Assembly (NCBI RefSeq): GCF_047663525.1
Contig: NC_092611.1
Location: forward strand, 6,299,001-6,363,000
Origin: Anas platyrhynchos
Lineage: Eukaryota > Chordata > Aves > Anseriformes > Anatidae
Direction of reading: 5' to 3'
Length of the DNA stretch: 64,000 nucleotides
Shown here: positions 10,101 through 21,380 of the stretch, piece by piece
Layout: each line of letters begins with the position of its first letter
How positions within the stretch are numbered: position 1 is the first letter of the stretch
Notes under the pieces: generated by a model
Told to the model about the DNA's origin: nothing
Seen by the model: only the letters and a program-made list of their open reading frames with translations
Databases searched by the model: none
Made by a program: the position numbers and the translations under genes

Positions 10101-13100
10101 TCTGGGGGGGCCTCTCCTCACCTGCAGGGTGTTGGGGCTGTGCGCAGGGACGCCGGCCGAGCTGGCCTCGATCTCAGGGGTCTCGGGGACCTCTGGAAGA
10201 AGCCCCCAACCCGAGGTGTCAGGAGCGAGGGGGGCGGGATGCGCCCCGTCCCCGCGCCGCCCGGCACTCACTGTAGACGCGGAGCTCGGTGCGGTTCTCG
10301 CCCACATCCTGGCTGCCCGCCCCGACCCGGCACACGAAGGTCCTGGCGTCCTGTGGGGTCACCCTACTGATGGCCAGGGCCGCGTCCTCGCCCACCGACA
10401 GCCGCCCCTTGTAGCTCGTCTCCTCCTCCAGCACCTCGCCGCCCGCCAGGCGCAGCAGCTTCACCGGGCTGCCACGATCCACCTGGGGGACGAGGGGACA
10501 AGGACGGGCTGATGGGGAGCCCTGGGGACAGCCACCACCCCCCCAGGCCCCCGGCACTCACGTAGAACCAGTCGATGAAGGTGTAGGAGCCGTTCCCAGG
10601 GATGGAGAAGCCGCACTCGATCCTGGCCGTGGACTCAATCTCCGCTTCCACCACCTCCGGCATGGAGACCTGCACAGCGCCGGCTGCACCTGGGGGCAGG
10701 GACGTCCCGCTAACACCACCACAGCCCCAAGACCACCCCGGGACCCCCGGTTATGCCCCCAGCCCAGACGCAGGACGCCCAGCTCCCTCCCGAGGGCGGC
10801 CCCTCTGCCTGCTGAGCCCCACGGGCGCTGCCTGCCCGCGGCACGGGTGGCACCGGGACCTGCAGGGCAGTAATGGAGCTCCTGGCCACGCTCCAGGGCG
10901 GCTCCAGGAGGTAATGGCTATCGATCCCAAGCGGGGAGCGGGCTCAGCAGCTGCCCTGCCTCGAGGCTGGGGGCTGAGCACCACCCGGGCATGGTGCAGA
11001 GAAGGGCTGCGTCATGCCACGGCCGGGAACGCCGCCGCCTCCACGCTGGCACTGCGGGCGCTGGATGAAAGGGGGCTGCACGCCCCACAGCCAGCCCCAC
11101 AGCGAGGGGACGGTGCCAGGGAGCCCAGGAAGGGGTCCGGCAGCCCAGCACCTGCACCCAGCCCAGGTTTGGGAGCTGGAGACGAGAGGGCTGCAGGAAG
11201 GCAGCTGTGTCAACAGCTCTCCGATAGCCGCCCCGCTATCAGCTGCTCAGCCTCGCCAGGGAGGGAACTTCAAAGGGCAGCGCCCTGTCTGTGATATGCT
11301 CTTTATCTGAAGTGGGTACGCGGTGGCACAGCCCCGACACGCAGCCAGGAGCCCTTCTGTCACAGCAGAGGTGCTGTCTCACATCGCCAGCCCCACCAGG
11401 GCACCCCAAAAGCCGGCCCCTGGCCCCCGGCTCTCTGTGCGCCCAGCGAAGAGGGACGAGAAGCAAAGCGGGGCAGGAAAGGAGGAGGCAGAAAAAAAAA
11501 ACAGGTGAAAGCCCCAAAGATAAACAGGCAGCGGCGTCAGGAAACTGGACCAAGCACACGGGAAAGAATAACTTCACACCGGAGGCACCTGGGCATGACA
11601 CCGGCCACCCCCAGCCCCGTGCACACCAGGGGCGCACCCCAGCCGCTGCCGCTGCCCCCCGCCGTTCCCAAACCCCCAGTAGGGTCCCGGGCAGGGCCAC
11701 CCCTGGGAGATGGGAGCTGCTGAACCGCTGGGAGCGGGAGCCCTCGAGCCCTCGTCCTGGCGGCAAAAGCAGCAGAAGCATGAGCTCAGAGCTGGGGAAT
11801 GGCTGGCATCCACGGCTGGCACCAGGCACCCTCCTACCCAGCCGCTGCCCTTGAGGAGGCGGACACGGGGGCTGCAGCCCCCTCCCTGCTCCCCCCAAAA
11901 GGGCTCGCCAGCCCTTTTGGGAGCACCCAGAGACGCCCCGAGTGCTGCTGGAAGCAGAGGGGGGGACGCAAGCACCCCTCGTGCAGCCCCTGGGCACGAC
12001 CCTCAGCCCGGAGCGAGGGGAGGGTGGGTTTTGGGGACACGGTGACGCACCCACGCACCCCGCTGCGGTCCCCTTGGGGCCACCGGGGCAGGGCTAGGAG
12101 CTTCCAACCCCGTTATGGAGCAGCCCGAGCGCGGCACCCAGCGCCTGGCACAGCTCCAGCGGGGGACCCGGGGCGAGATCCGGAGAGGGAGCGAGAGGGG
12201 AAGGGAGGAGAGCCCCTCGCGCCTTTCCATCTGGCTGGCGGACAGCCGGCCGGCAGCCAGGGCTCTGCGAGAACAAAGCTTTGCTTTTAGAGCCGGGGAA
12301 AAGGGGTGGGGAGCAGCACAGCCCCTCCGCCAGCCTCCCGCGGAGCCGAGGTGTGCGAGGAGAAGCCTGGCTGCGGCATGGGGTCGTGTGTGTTTGTGTC
12401 CCCCCCGCCCTGGAGCGGAGCAGCCACAAAAAAAGGGGGCACCGCAGGGGGCTGGGGCTGCACCAGGGGTGCTGGAGGTGTCCCAGGTTTTTCCGGGTGC
12501 CTCTCGGGGAAAGCAGCTGCAGGAGAGCCTCGCCGGGCTGGGGCTGGGGCCAAAGCTCTGCTGTGGCACCCTGCGCCCCCCCAAAAAGCCCCCCTAAGCC
12601 GTGCGCAGCCAAAGAAGCAAAGCTCGCAGCCCCCAGCCCTGCAGCCAGGTGGGAACACCCCAAAACCAGCCCTGCACGAGGGGCCAGGGTGGCACCAGCA
12701 GCTCCAGGCTGAGCTCCCTGCCCCGGGGGGGGCACACGGGGAGCCCCCCAGCCTGCTTGGGGAGGGTTTGGCTGCAGCCCCTTGTGCTTCCCCGGCACCG
12801 CAGGGCAGGGACGAGGCAGGGAGCAGCACCGGGACCCCTCCCTGGGGCTTGGCGAAGGGCAGGAAGCGCACACCCCCCCTTACCCATGGTGGGGGGGAGT
12901 GGAAAACGGGCTGGAAAGAAGGATAAAAAAAGAAAGAGCCTGAAAAGCCAAGAGAAACACAGCGCCCGGGGGGGGGAAAAACTCCTTAGAAGGCGAGGGG
13001 TGGATGGATGCTGCCCCAAAAACCTGACCGCCGCACCCCGAGCGCACGTGGGGGCTCCCCGGCGCCCTGCCCCACGGACCCTGGCCCCAGCAGCCTGGCT

Positions 13101-13885
13101 AGTGCCAGCCCCCTGCTGCTAGCCACGGGGCTGGCATCCCTGGGGGGCCAGCAGAGAGCACCCCTTTATCTTTTTTTTGGAGGGGGGGCTGCAAAGGGAC
13201 CCCCAAAGTGGCACCAGCTCCATGCCCAGAGGCTGAAGCGGAGCCTGGGGGCGTGCAGGGCTGGGGAAGAGGGGATCGGGGGGGGTTTATTGGGGGGCTG
13301 CTCCCCCCCTCAGGCTGCCCCCCCCCCCATGATTTGGACACTCCTGGCCCCCAGCGGGCGGTGCCCCAAGGGCGTCAGCTCCGGGACGGGACGGGGACGA
13401 GAGGGGGGACACGGGGAGGGGGTCGTGGGGGGGGACCGGGAGGGGTTCGGGGGGGTCGTGGGCTCAGCAGGGAGCGCCCCAAAGCGCCTTCAGCCCCCCC
13501 CCCGGGTGCTGAACGAGGCTGGGCACGGGGCGCAGCAGCTCCACGGACACAGCAGGGGGAGGGTCCCCGTGTGCCCCCCCCTTACCTAGGGACTCCTGGG
13601 GGTCCAGCACCACCCCACAGGACCCCCCAGCACCCCCCCGACCCCACCCCGTCCCCAAAAAACCCTCCCGCACCCCGCAGCGGCTGCGCGCCCCCGGGTG
13701 CCGCAGGTGCTGCGCTCCCTCCGGGCGGCCCCAAAACGCCCCTTTCTCTCCCAAAAAAAAAAGCACCGCCCCCCCCCCCTAAAAAAAAAGAAAAAACCCA
13801 ACAACTCACCGCAGCAGAGCAAGAGGCAGCACCCCCAGCCCCAACCCCAGCCCCAGGAGGGGCCCCCCCGGCGCCCCCCAGCCAT
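7141..13885 (-). CDS. MCAM: MCAM / CD146 (gicerin) cell-adhesion molecule, 15 coding exons
   Basis: MCAM is a type I membrane adhesion receptor with V-V-C2-C2-C2 Ig domains. Coding exons on the plus map, in transcript order, are 13810-13885, 10562-10689, 10272-10482, 10122-10192, 9922-10009, 9650-9829, 9442-9569, 9161-9320, 8932-9053, 8671-8810, 8452-8572, 8237-8372, 7962-8103, 7437-7554 and 7141-7170. They sum to 1,851 nt, or 616 aa plus stop, and phases match at every junction. The signal peptide is exon 1. Ig cysteines and at least eight N-glycosylation sequons lie in residues 27-520. The transmembrane segment (GVIIVAIIVCILLVAVLGSV) is near residues 530-550. The long cytoplasmic tail keeps KKGK, VVEVKSDKL, the dileucine AGLLQG and the terminus EKYIDLRN. 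The membrane-proximal stalk of human MCAM is absent. A short-tail isoform known in the family would come from alternative 3' splicing. Confidence 0.95.
10690..13809 (-). other. MCAM intron 1
   Basis: This 3.1 kb intron separates the signal-peptide exon from the first V domain. Other MCAM introns are about 80-190 bp. No exon is supported in it. A small cluster of GATA cores with an E-box lies at 11222-11308, and the distal half (11,850-13,800) is extremely GC-rich. Confidence 0.8.
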
Positions 13886-14000
13886 CGCCCTCCGTCGCCG
13901 CCTGCCCGAGACTGCTCGAGCCCCGCGGGCTGACGTCAGGAGGAGGAGGAGGAGGAGGAGCGGGGGAGGAGGAAGGCTCCGGACCTGCCCCCCCCCCCTC
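13886..14000 (-). promoter_or_regulatory. MCAM promoter / 5' leader with perfect CRE
   Basis: A palindromic TGACGTCA lies at 13931-13938, about 46 bp upstream of the MCAM ATG (complement of 13883-13885). A (GGA)n tract at 13940-13960 and CpG-rich DNA flank it. CREB is a published activator of mammalian MCAM/MUC18, so the site is plausible as a conserved promoter element. The transcription start itself is not determined. Confidence 0.55.
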
Positions 14001-17000
14001 AACCCCTCACCCCCCCCCGGCGGCTGCCGCCCACCCCGCAGGGCGCAGCCCCGACCCCGGTCCCCCCCCAACCTCTCCAAGGCGCGCACGGGGCGCAGCC
14101 CCCCGGGGGTGGGCAGGGGGCGCTCCGGGAGGGGGCTGGGGGTTGGGGGGGGGGGGACACGGTGGGGCTGGGGGGGGGCCGGTCCCGGTGCATTCCTGCC
14201 CGGCCCCGCCTGCCCGGGCTTGCTGCGGTGGCTGCGAGCCGCCAGGCAGGCGCTGGAGGTGGGAACTTGGGGGGGTGGGGGGGGGGGGTTAGAGGGGCGG
14301 GGTGGGTTTGGGGAATGCTGTTTGGTTGGGGGGGGGCACCCTACAGGAGCAGGGGACCCCCCCCTCTAATTCACCCCGCTCCACCCCAAAGCCCAAGCCC
14401 ACAAATTTGGAGCAGCCGAGCCCCCCCCCACCTTGAAAAGTGGCAAAGTGGGGGGCGCGCCCCCCCCAACCCCACCCCCCCGGGGTGCCCTGCACCCACC
14501 TGCAGCCCCCTCCCCACCGCAGGGACCCCCCCACGCTGCAGCCCGAGCCCCCCCTGCAGCTTCTTTTGGGGAGGGGGTGGAAAAAAAGGGGGGTGGGGGA
14601 TGCCCGGGGGGGTCCGGGGGGGGTCAAAAGGGGTCGGGACCCCTCCCATCTTGCCCCCAGTCCCCTGCCGCAGCCTGGCCCTGCCTCAGTTTCCCCCTCG
14701 GCTTCTCCTGCAGCTCGGGACCCCCCCCCAAAAAAAAAAAAAAAAGGGGCTGCACCTCTCAGGTACACCCTAACCCCCCCGTGGGGTCAGGCTGGGGGTG
14801 TCCCCAGGGCAGGGGCATCATTTTGGGGACCCCCCCCCCAGCACCCCCGTTTGGGCTCCCTCGGTGCCATTCCCTGACCCTTCCCGTGCCCCCCTCCAGC
14901 TTTGGCTCCGTGCCGTGCCCCCCCCCCCAACACCACTTTGCAAGCCGAATGGACCTGATGATTCATCGGAAATGATTAAATTTTATTTATTAAATTTCTC
15001 TCCCCCCCCCTGCCCCCCCCGGCGAAATGGGTTGCTTAAAATGGCAACGAGAAGGGAACAAGTGCAGGGCGCTGCCCCCACGGCTGCACCAAAGGGGGGG
15101 GGAAATTTTGCAACCATGGACCCCAAACCCTGGGCATGCCGATGTTTTCCCCCCCCTCACACACACGATGCTCTGCTGGGAGCAGGGATTGGGGTATCCA
15201 TCGCCCAAACCCCAAAAATGCCCCCCCCCAGGGCACAGGGGTGCCGCGTTCCCAGGAGAAAGCAGCGCCCAGCAGGGCAAACAAAGAGGCCGGAGAGCCG
15301 GCTGGCACGCTGCTGGAGCAGCTCGTTCTCGTTGCAAAAATAAAGAGAAACGTCCCAAAAAAAAACTACAAAAACCCAAAAACCTCCGCAGGACATTCCC
15401 AGCCCTCGGCCCCTGGGAGCAAACAGCCCCGTTGACCGCCACGGGCCTGGGGAGCTTCTGCTCCACGGAGATCCTTTTGCTCCAAAAAAAAAAAAAAAAG
15501 AAGAAGAAAAAAAAAAAGCTATTTTAAATTTAAATTTTTTCTAAGCTTTCAGCTTTTTCTAATTTATTTATTTATATTTTTTATTTATATTTTTTTGTCT
15601 CCCACCAAACTCACGCTTCTGGGGGAAAAACCTTCCAAGATTTCCTGGCCGCCCTCCAGCTGCTGTGAACCCCCCCCCGGCACCCGGTGGGTTTCGGGCT
15701 CTCGGCCACTGTCATCTGCCCCAAATCCTGCCTCATTTTGAGCCTGATTATTTATTTTTTTGGGGCCGAAAGGCCTCGGCTCCAACCCTTCTCCCCGCTG
15801 GGCAAACAAACAGCGCCGAGCAGGCAGCGCCTCCGGGGCGGGGAGGTCAGGGTGCGTGGGGTGCAAGCCTGACCCCGTGGCCTCTTGTGGTGCTGGGGGG
15901 GGGGGCTCGGAGCACCTCAGGGGGCTCAGGAGGGATTTTGGGGTGCGTGGGGGGCTCCGGGTGCCGGCTGCGTCCCCATGAGCCTGGCCCCGGGGATGGG
16001 GGGTGATAAGGGTGAGGAGGGTGCTGGGCGCACTGGGCGACGCGCTGCGGGCTCGCACGGCTCGGGGTGGAACCAAAAATAATAAAAGGAACCAAAAATA
16101 ATAAAAGGAACCCAAAATAATAAAAGGAACCCAAAATTTCGGCTGGGAACCAGCTGCCGCGGCCGTCCCAGGACTGTTCCTCTTCACACAACACCCCCGG
16201 GGCCGAGAGGGGTCTCTGCTCCCCGGGGGAATGGCCGGGATTTGGCTCAGCCCCACACAGGGTTTGGGGACGTTTTTGGGGTGGAAGACAAAAGAGGGGC
16301 GAGCACCAGGCAGCCGGGGGGGGGCTGCACCCCGTCTCCACCCCCCTACAGGACCCTATTTGGTGTCCCCATGCCCTGGCCCAGGAAAATGTCGCCTCCG
16401 TTTGTGCCCCCCCCTGCTCCTTCCTCCGTCCCCGCAGGAAGGAAGGACGTGAGCGGCCTGGGGGGGCAGGACGGGGACATCTGGATTTGTGTGCACTGAG
16501 GGGGGGCTCGGGGACGCCAAAACCCCAAAAAGGAGAGTGGGGCAGCCCCAGGGATGGTTATGGGGCACGGAGCAATCCCCGGACACCCCGCTTTGGGGGG
16601 GGGGGGGGTGAGGCGGACAGACGGACGAGGACAGCTGAGGGGAAACCTTACCCCGTTTTGGGGTAGGGGCCCCAATGTCCTAGGGGCAGGTGCAGCCGTG
16701 TGGGGCGTGATTTTGGCCACGTCCTGCCCTAATGTGTGTAAAACCCCGGGCCTCCCGACCCCAAACGCGCACACACGCAGGCGGCGAGGGGAAGGATTTG
16801 GGGCTATTTTTGTCATCCGGCCTTTTCCTTCGGAAGATGCTGAGTTCATCTTCCCCTCCTTGTCATCGTCGTCGGCCTTCGGCCTTCGTCCGGACGGAAA
16901 AAGGCCCCATTGTCTCCCAGCCAGATGGGCCGGGGCCTGGGCACCCGCCCCAACAATGGGGTGGATTTATAGGGCCGGGGTTTGCGTCCTCAGCCCCGTG

Positions 17001-18380
17001 CTGACACCGCAGACCCCAAAGGAACAAGGCCTCGGGGCGCTCATCCTGCCCCCCTTGCCCCGAATCTGAGCGGCGATAAGGGATAAAAGTCCTGAGGGGG
17101 GAACCCTGAGAGATTTTGGGGTCTCTCCCATAGGGTTTTGTGCTGCTTGGGGGTCCCCGAGGCGCCGGGGAAGGCACCAGGCCGGCAGCACCCATGGGAG
17201 CTGTGGGGCCGGGCAGGGATTTCTCCTCGCAGGACGTTCCCATGGACGGGGATTTGGCTTTCCCAGGGCCGCCTGGCCGGGATCCAGCGGGATGGGGCCA
17301 CCCATGGGGGGGGGGCAGCACCCTAAGGAGGGTCCCAAATGCCCGGCCGGGGTTGGGATTGGGATTTGGGATTTAGGGGCACGGTGTCAGCAGCCCCCAC
17401 ACCCCAGCTCCACCCTTCCTACAGCGCCCAGGGGCCCGTGGAGGAGGTGGGGGCCGAGGGGGGGTCCCCAAACCCTGTCCCCAAACCCTGCCCAAACCCT
17501 TTTAGCTCCCTGTTTTCCCCCTCCAGACCTGCCAGAGGGTCCCCAAAACCCCATTTTGAGCATATCTGGTGTTTCCACATTAAAAAAAAATAAGAATTTT
17601 GGGGTTTCCGCCCCCCTGCACACTCCCCAGGGGGCTGCTTGGGCCCCCAGGGAAATGGGGAGGGGGCTGCAGGTGTATGGGGTTTATGGGGTTTGTGGGG
17701 TCCGTCCCGCAGCGGGGAATGAATGGGGCCCGCCCGGCCCCTCCGCTCGGCCCTTTTTCTTTTTATTTTTTTCCTTTTTTTTTTTTTCTATTTTTTTTTT
17801 TTTTGGCCGGGCCCTCGGGAACCCAAACATTACCATAAATGCTCAAAGCCGCTCGGCCCCGTCACGTGGGGCACCGCACACACCCCACTGGGGGGCTGCG
17901 GGCTGCCTTTTGGGGCCAGGGACCCCCAAAAACCAACCGGGCTGGGAGCGGACAGACCCCCATGGGGACGGACGGACGGACGGGGCGCTGCCACCCCAGC
18001 CAGCTCCAGGGCCTTGGGGTGCGGGTGTCTTTGGGGCCGTGGGATCCCTTTCCTACAAAGCCCCAGGGCTGCAGGCTGGGGGCTGCCGGGCTCGTTGTCA
18101 CCACCAGGGCTTGGGGACACGGCGGGTGCCCAGCCCAGGGGATGGCGGTGAGGGTGGGATCCGCTCCGTGCTGCACAAAGCAGAGCCCCACGGCTTTAGG
18201 GTTGCTCTGGGCGCCCCATAAGGGACCCCTGGGGCGGTGCTGCCATGGCCGGCCCCGGCCCCGGCCCCGCCAGCGGGTGGCAGGGCTGAGACCGCCGCAC
18301 TCATCACACCCATGGGTGGCCCCACCGCCTGCCCGCCTTAAGCGCCGTTGCCCCTTTAAAATGGGCGGTACCCGACCGCC
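14001..18380. other. MCAM-RNF26 head-to-head intergenic region
   Basis: About 4.4 kb lies between divergent genes. It has many C and G homopolymers, poly(A/T) tracts at 14,730, 15,485-15,600 and 17,750-17,805, and a 19-bp tandem repeat at 16069-16137. Long open frames here are a by-product of stop-poor GC-rich DNA and match no protein I recognise. Confidence 0.7.
16069..16137 (+). repeat. 19-bp tandem repeat, about 3.6 copies
   Basis: The unit GGAACCAAAAATAATAAAA starts at 16069, 16088, 16107 and 16126. The last two copies share a CCC variant. Confidence 0.9.
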
Positions 18381-18700
18381 GCCGCCATCCAATCGCAGCC
18401 TCCCCGCTTCGCCGCGTCTCACGAACCGCCCAATGGCAGGCGAGCCGCGCCCCCAACCTCCCCTCCCATTGGCCGGCAGGCGCGACAAGATGGCGGCGCC
18501 CAGCAGCGGGGGGCCCGGCGACGGCGGCGGCTGCAGCGGCCGCGGGGCGGGCGACAAGATGGCGGCGCCCATAAGCGGGCGACCCGGCTGCGGCGGCTCC
18601 GACAACAAGATGGCGGCGCCCAGGCGCGGGGGGCGCGCGGGCGGCGCGTACAACAAGATGGCGGCGGGCGCCCTCCGCTGAGGCGGGGCCCTTAGCAACC
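18380..18700 (+). promoter_or_regulatory. RNF26 promoter and 5' leader with CCAAT and YY1-type boxes
   Basis: Three CCAAT boxes lie at 18389-18393, 18430-18434 and inverted at 18468-18472. Four copies of CAAGATGGCGGC, the YY1 activator-type motif, lie at 18486-18497, 18555-18566, 18606-18617 and 18654-18665. This is the arrangement of a TATA-less housekeeping promoter. The start site is probably near or within the YY1 array, so part of the array may be transcribed. Confidence 0.7.
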
Positions 18701-20011
18701 ATGGCGCTGCTGCTGCTGCTGCGCGGCCTGCGCCTGGCCCTGGACGTGCTGCTGCTGCTGCTCGACCTCAACTTCTTCCTCGTCTCCTCGCTGCTCGCCG
18801 CGCTGCTGTGGCTACTGAATCTAATCACCAGCTTGCCCTCAGCCTGCTGGCACGGGCTGATGTGGGCAGCGGGCGGCGCGCTCCAAGTGGTTTTAGGGGC
18901 GCTGAGGGGCTGCTGGGCAGCCATGGAGGGGACGAAGGCTTTGGGGCAGCTGCTGGTGCTGAGGGGCAAGGAGGCGCTGAGGCAGAGCCTGGCGGGGCTG
19001 CTGGGCTCGGGGCAGGCGGCGTGGAGGCAGGCGTGCGACGGGGTGGCCATCGCGGGCAGCTTGTTGGCTTATCTCCTCAACAGCGCGCTCAACGTGGGGC
19101 TGCTGGGCGCACAGAGCCTCGGCGCCCTCCTGCCCGCCCTGTGGGACGCGGCGCTCAGCCCCGCGCTGCGCCTCGCCGAGCTGCTGGCCGCCTGCCTGGC
19201 ACACGTCTCCAGCAGCGCCGTCGCCCTCTCCATCCTCCTGTGGGCTCCATGCCGTGTAGCCTTTGAGACGTTGGCTTCCCTCGCCGAGCTGCTCATCGGG
19301 GTGTTTTTCGTCAATGTGTACGGGTTGGGGCTGCTGCTGGTTCTTATCGGCGTTGGGGTTGTTGCTGTGAACCCCGGGGTGCTGTGGGTGTTGGTGGGAC
19401 ACTTTCGGGTGCTGCCCGCCTGCCGCCGCCTGCAGCGGGAGGCCTGGAGGCTGTGGCAGCTGGCGGTGCTGGCGCTGGGCATGGCCCTCACCTCGCAGGC
19501 TTGGCGCAGGATGGTGGAGTGGAGCCTGCAGGTCACCGACTGGAGCCGAGGAGGGAGAACCAGGAACCGGGACAGCGAGCGGCGAGGAGCCGTGCCCCCA
19601 CCGGGGAGATTGGTGCTGGCTGTGGCGGGGCAGGAGGAGCAGCCGGACACACAGCGGGGCCCGCAGGCACGGCCGGCGCTGGGGAGAAGCTCTGCGGCAG
19701 GACAGCGGCTGCACAACCCCAGGGAAGAGCCCGGCACCTCCCGGGGGAAAGCTCCGAGGAGAGAGCAGCTGAACGTGGCAGCTGGGGACGGGATGCCGGA
19801 TGACGACCCCTGGGTGCTGCTGAAAGAGCAAGAGGAACGGAAGAAATGCGTCATCTGTCAGGACCAGACAAAGACGGTGCTGCTCCTGCCCTGCAGGCAC
19901 CTGTGCCTGTGCCAGGAGTGCACAGAAGTCCTCCTGCAGCAGGCCGTCTACCAGCGCAACTGCCCGCTGTGCCGCCAGATGATCCTCCAGACACTCAACG
20001 TCTACTTGTGA
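18701..20011 (+). CDS. RNF26: RNF26, ER-membrane RING-type E3 ubiquitin ligase, single exon
   Basis: RNF26 is a multi-pass ER ubiquitin ligase. In mammals it anchors the perinuclear endosome cloud through SQSTM1 ubiquitylation and also modifies STING. The 436-aa frame is intronless as in human (433 aa). The start sits in a good context (GCAACCATGG). Residues 1-270 are strongly hydrophobic and Leu/Ala-rich, consistent with several membrane segments. Residues of roughly 285-370 are polar and disordered. The C-terminal RING begins KKCVICQDQTKTV and contains CRHLCLCQEC and NCPLCRQ. It ends ILQTLNVYL, the conserved terminus needed for E2 binding in this C3HC5 class. Codon use is very GC-rich in the membrane part. 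The 5' leader carries an upstream frame (see findings). Confidence 0.97.
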   Translation: MALLLLLRGLRLALDVLLLLLDLNFFLVSSLLAALLWLLNLITSLPSACWHGLMWAAGGALQVVLGALRGCWAAMEGTKALGQLLVLRGKEALRQSLAGLLGSGQAAWRQACDGVAIAGSLLAYLLNSALNVGLLGAQSLGALLPALWDAALSPALRLAELLAACLAHVSSSAVALSILLWAPCRVAFETLASLAELLIGVFFVNVYGLGLLLVLIGVGVVAVNPGVLWVLVGHFRVLPACRRLQREAWRLWQLAVLALGMALTSQAWRRMVEWSLQVTDWSRGGRTRNRDSERRGAVPPPGRLVLAVAGQEEQPDTQRGPQARPALGRSSAAGQRLHNPREEPGTSRGKAPRREQLNVAAGDGMPDDDPWVLLKEQEERKKCVICQDQTKTVLLLPCRHLCLCQECTEVLLQQAVYQRNCPLCRQMILQTLNVYL

Positions 20012-21380
20012 ACGTCTCCGTGCTTCTCCCACCAGGTCGGGGCTGCCCCCAGCAGTTCCCAAAGAACTCAGGGTGGCTTGAAAGAGGCTGCCGGGGGTGT
20101 CTGTCACAGCCACGTTTGGGACGTGACTCGGTTGTGGCTCTCGCTAGCAAGCGCACGAGGTGATCACCGCAGCAAGCCGAGGGAGGGTTTTATTTTTTTG
20201 TTGGTGTTGACAACTTTTGCTGTTTCAGGGCCCGTTGCCTGAGCCTGCAGCGGTCCCAGACCCGAAGCAGAGCACGGAAAGATGCTTGGCTCCCTCCTAG
20301 CCAAAGCTGAAAGGGTGAAGGCTCAGCCCTCCTGGGCCTAGTGCAAGGCAAGGGAGGTTTTGTTGTTGTTTTTCTTTTTTTTCTTAGTGAGATTTGGCCA
20401 AAAAACTACCTGGCAGACTGCATTTACAGCTCGTTCTTCCTCCTGCCACGTAAACGCGGCAGCTCCCAGTGCAGGGCACAACGCACACCCCTCCTGCAAG
20501 GCTCCTGGCAGGCGCTCTCCAGCTCTCCAGGGGGTGACTTCGGGAGGGAAGGGGACTCCCCAAATCCTCGGGGAGCCCCCCGAGACATTCCAGCACCAGG
20601 CACACGCGTGGGGAGCGGTACCAGGACCACAGCGAGGGTTACGCTTCTCTTCTGTCTTGCCGCCTGGCCGAAATGCAAAAACGCAGCTGGTTTTGGTACA
20701 GAGGGGCCCAAAAAGCCTCGCGGGGCCCTGCACACCTCGCTGGGGAGGGCTGAGGTGCCTCGTGGCCCCCAAGAACGCCTCGCACCGAAGAGTTTTTCCT
20801 TTCCCAGCCGCTCGCCTGGGCTCAGCCACGCGCCGGAGCCAATTTTGGCTGGAGCCAGCTTGGAAAGAGCCTCGACTCCTCGACTGCGAGCCAGGAGCCT
20901 GAGGGCAGCTGGCGTGGCCCACGCCGTTCTGCTCCAAACTAATCGATTTCGGTGATTTTTAGCCAAAACAGAGGCAGCAGAGGGGCTGGGCTGGGAGATG
21001 CCTCTGCACTGCAAACCTGAGCTGTGGCGGGGCATGGTCCTGCCTGGGAGCAGCTCCCTGGGCACATCCTCCTCGTTTTGGGGCGTGCAGAGCTCCCTGC
21101 CCTCCCCAGGCACACAGCACCCAGCAGAACTTCGGGGCCAGCCAGATTTTGGGGTGCAACACCTCCTCCGGGGGCTTCGGGACGAAGGACACCTTCCCAG
21201 GACTGCAGTTTCTCCCTGCAAACTTGATTTATTTTTATTTTATTTTTTTGTAATGCCAGCAGCCACGCTTGTTCTTTTCGGGCCTGTTTGTAAGAAGAGA
21301 GAAAGCTTCGCCTTCCGTTTACCTGTTTGCACTACGAGCTAGATACCGAGCGGATTAAAGTCTCCTTCAGCACAAACTGC
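20012..21380 (+). other. RNF26: RNF26 3' untranslated region
   Basis: About 1.35 kb runs from the stop to an ATTAAA at 21354-21359, with GT/T-rich sequence soon after. An alternative AATAAA lies far downstream at 23042-23047. No coding exon is supported inside. Confidence 0.55.

Noticed and set aside
12094-12873. A 259-codon minus-strand frame in MCAM intron 1
   Set aside because: It is low in complexity (Ala/Gly/Pro/Arg), overlaps open frames in all other phases, and has no splice logic linking it to MCAM.
17292-18681. Two overlapping plus-strand open frames of 309 and 280 codons before RNF26
   Set aside because: They run through the poly(T) tract and C/G runs and resemble no protein. Only the last 64 codons, the uORF from 18490, are retained as a finding.
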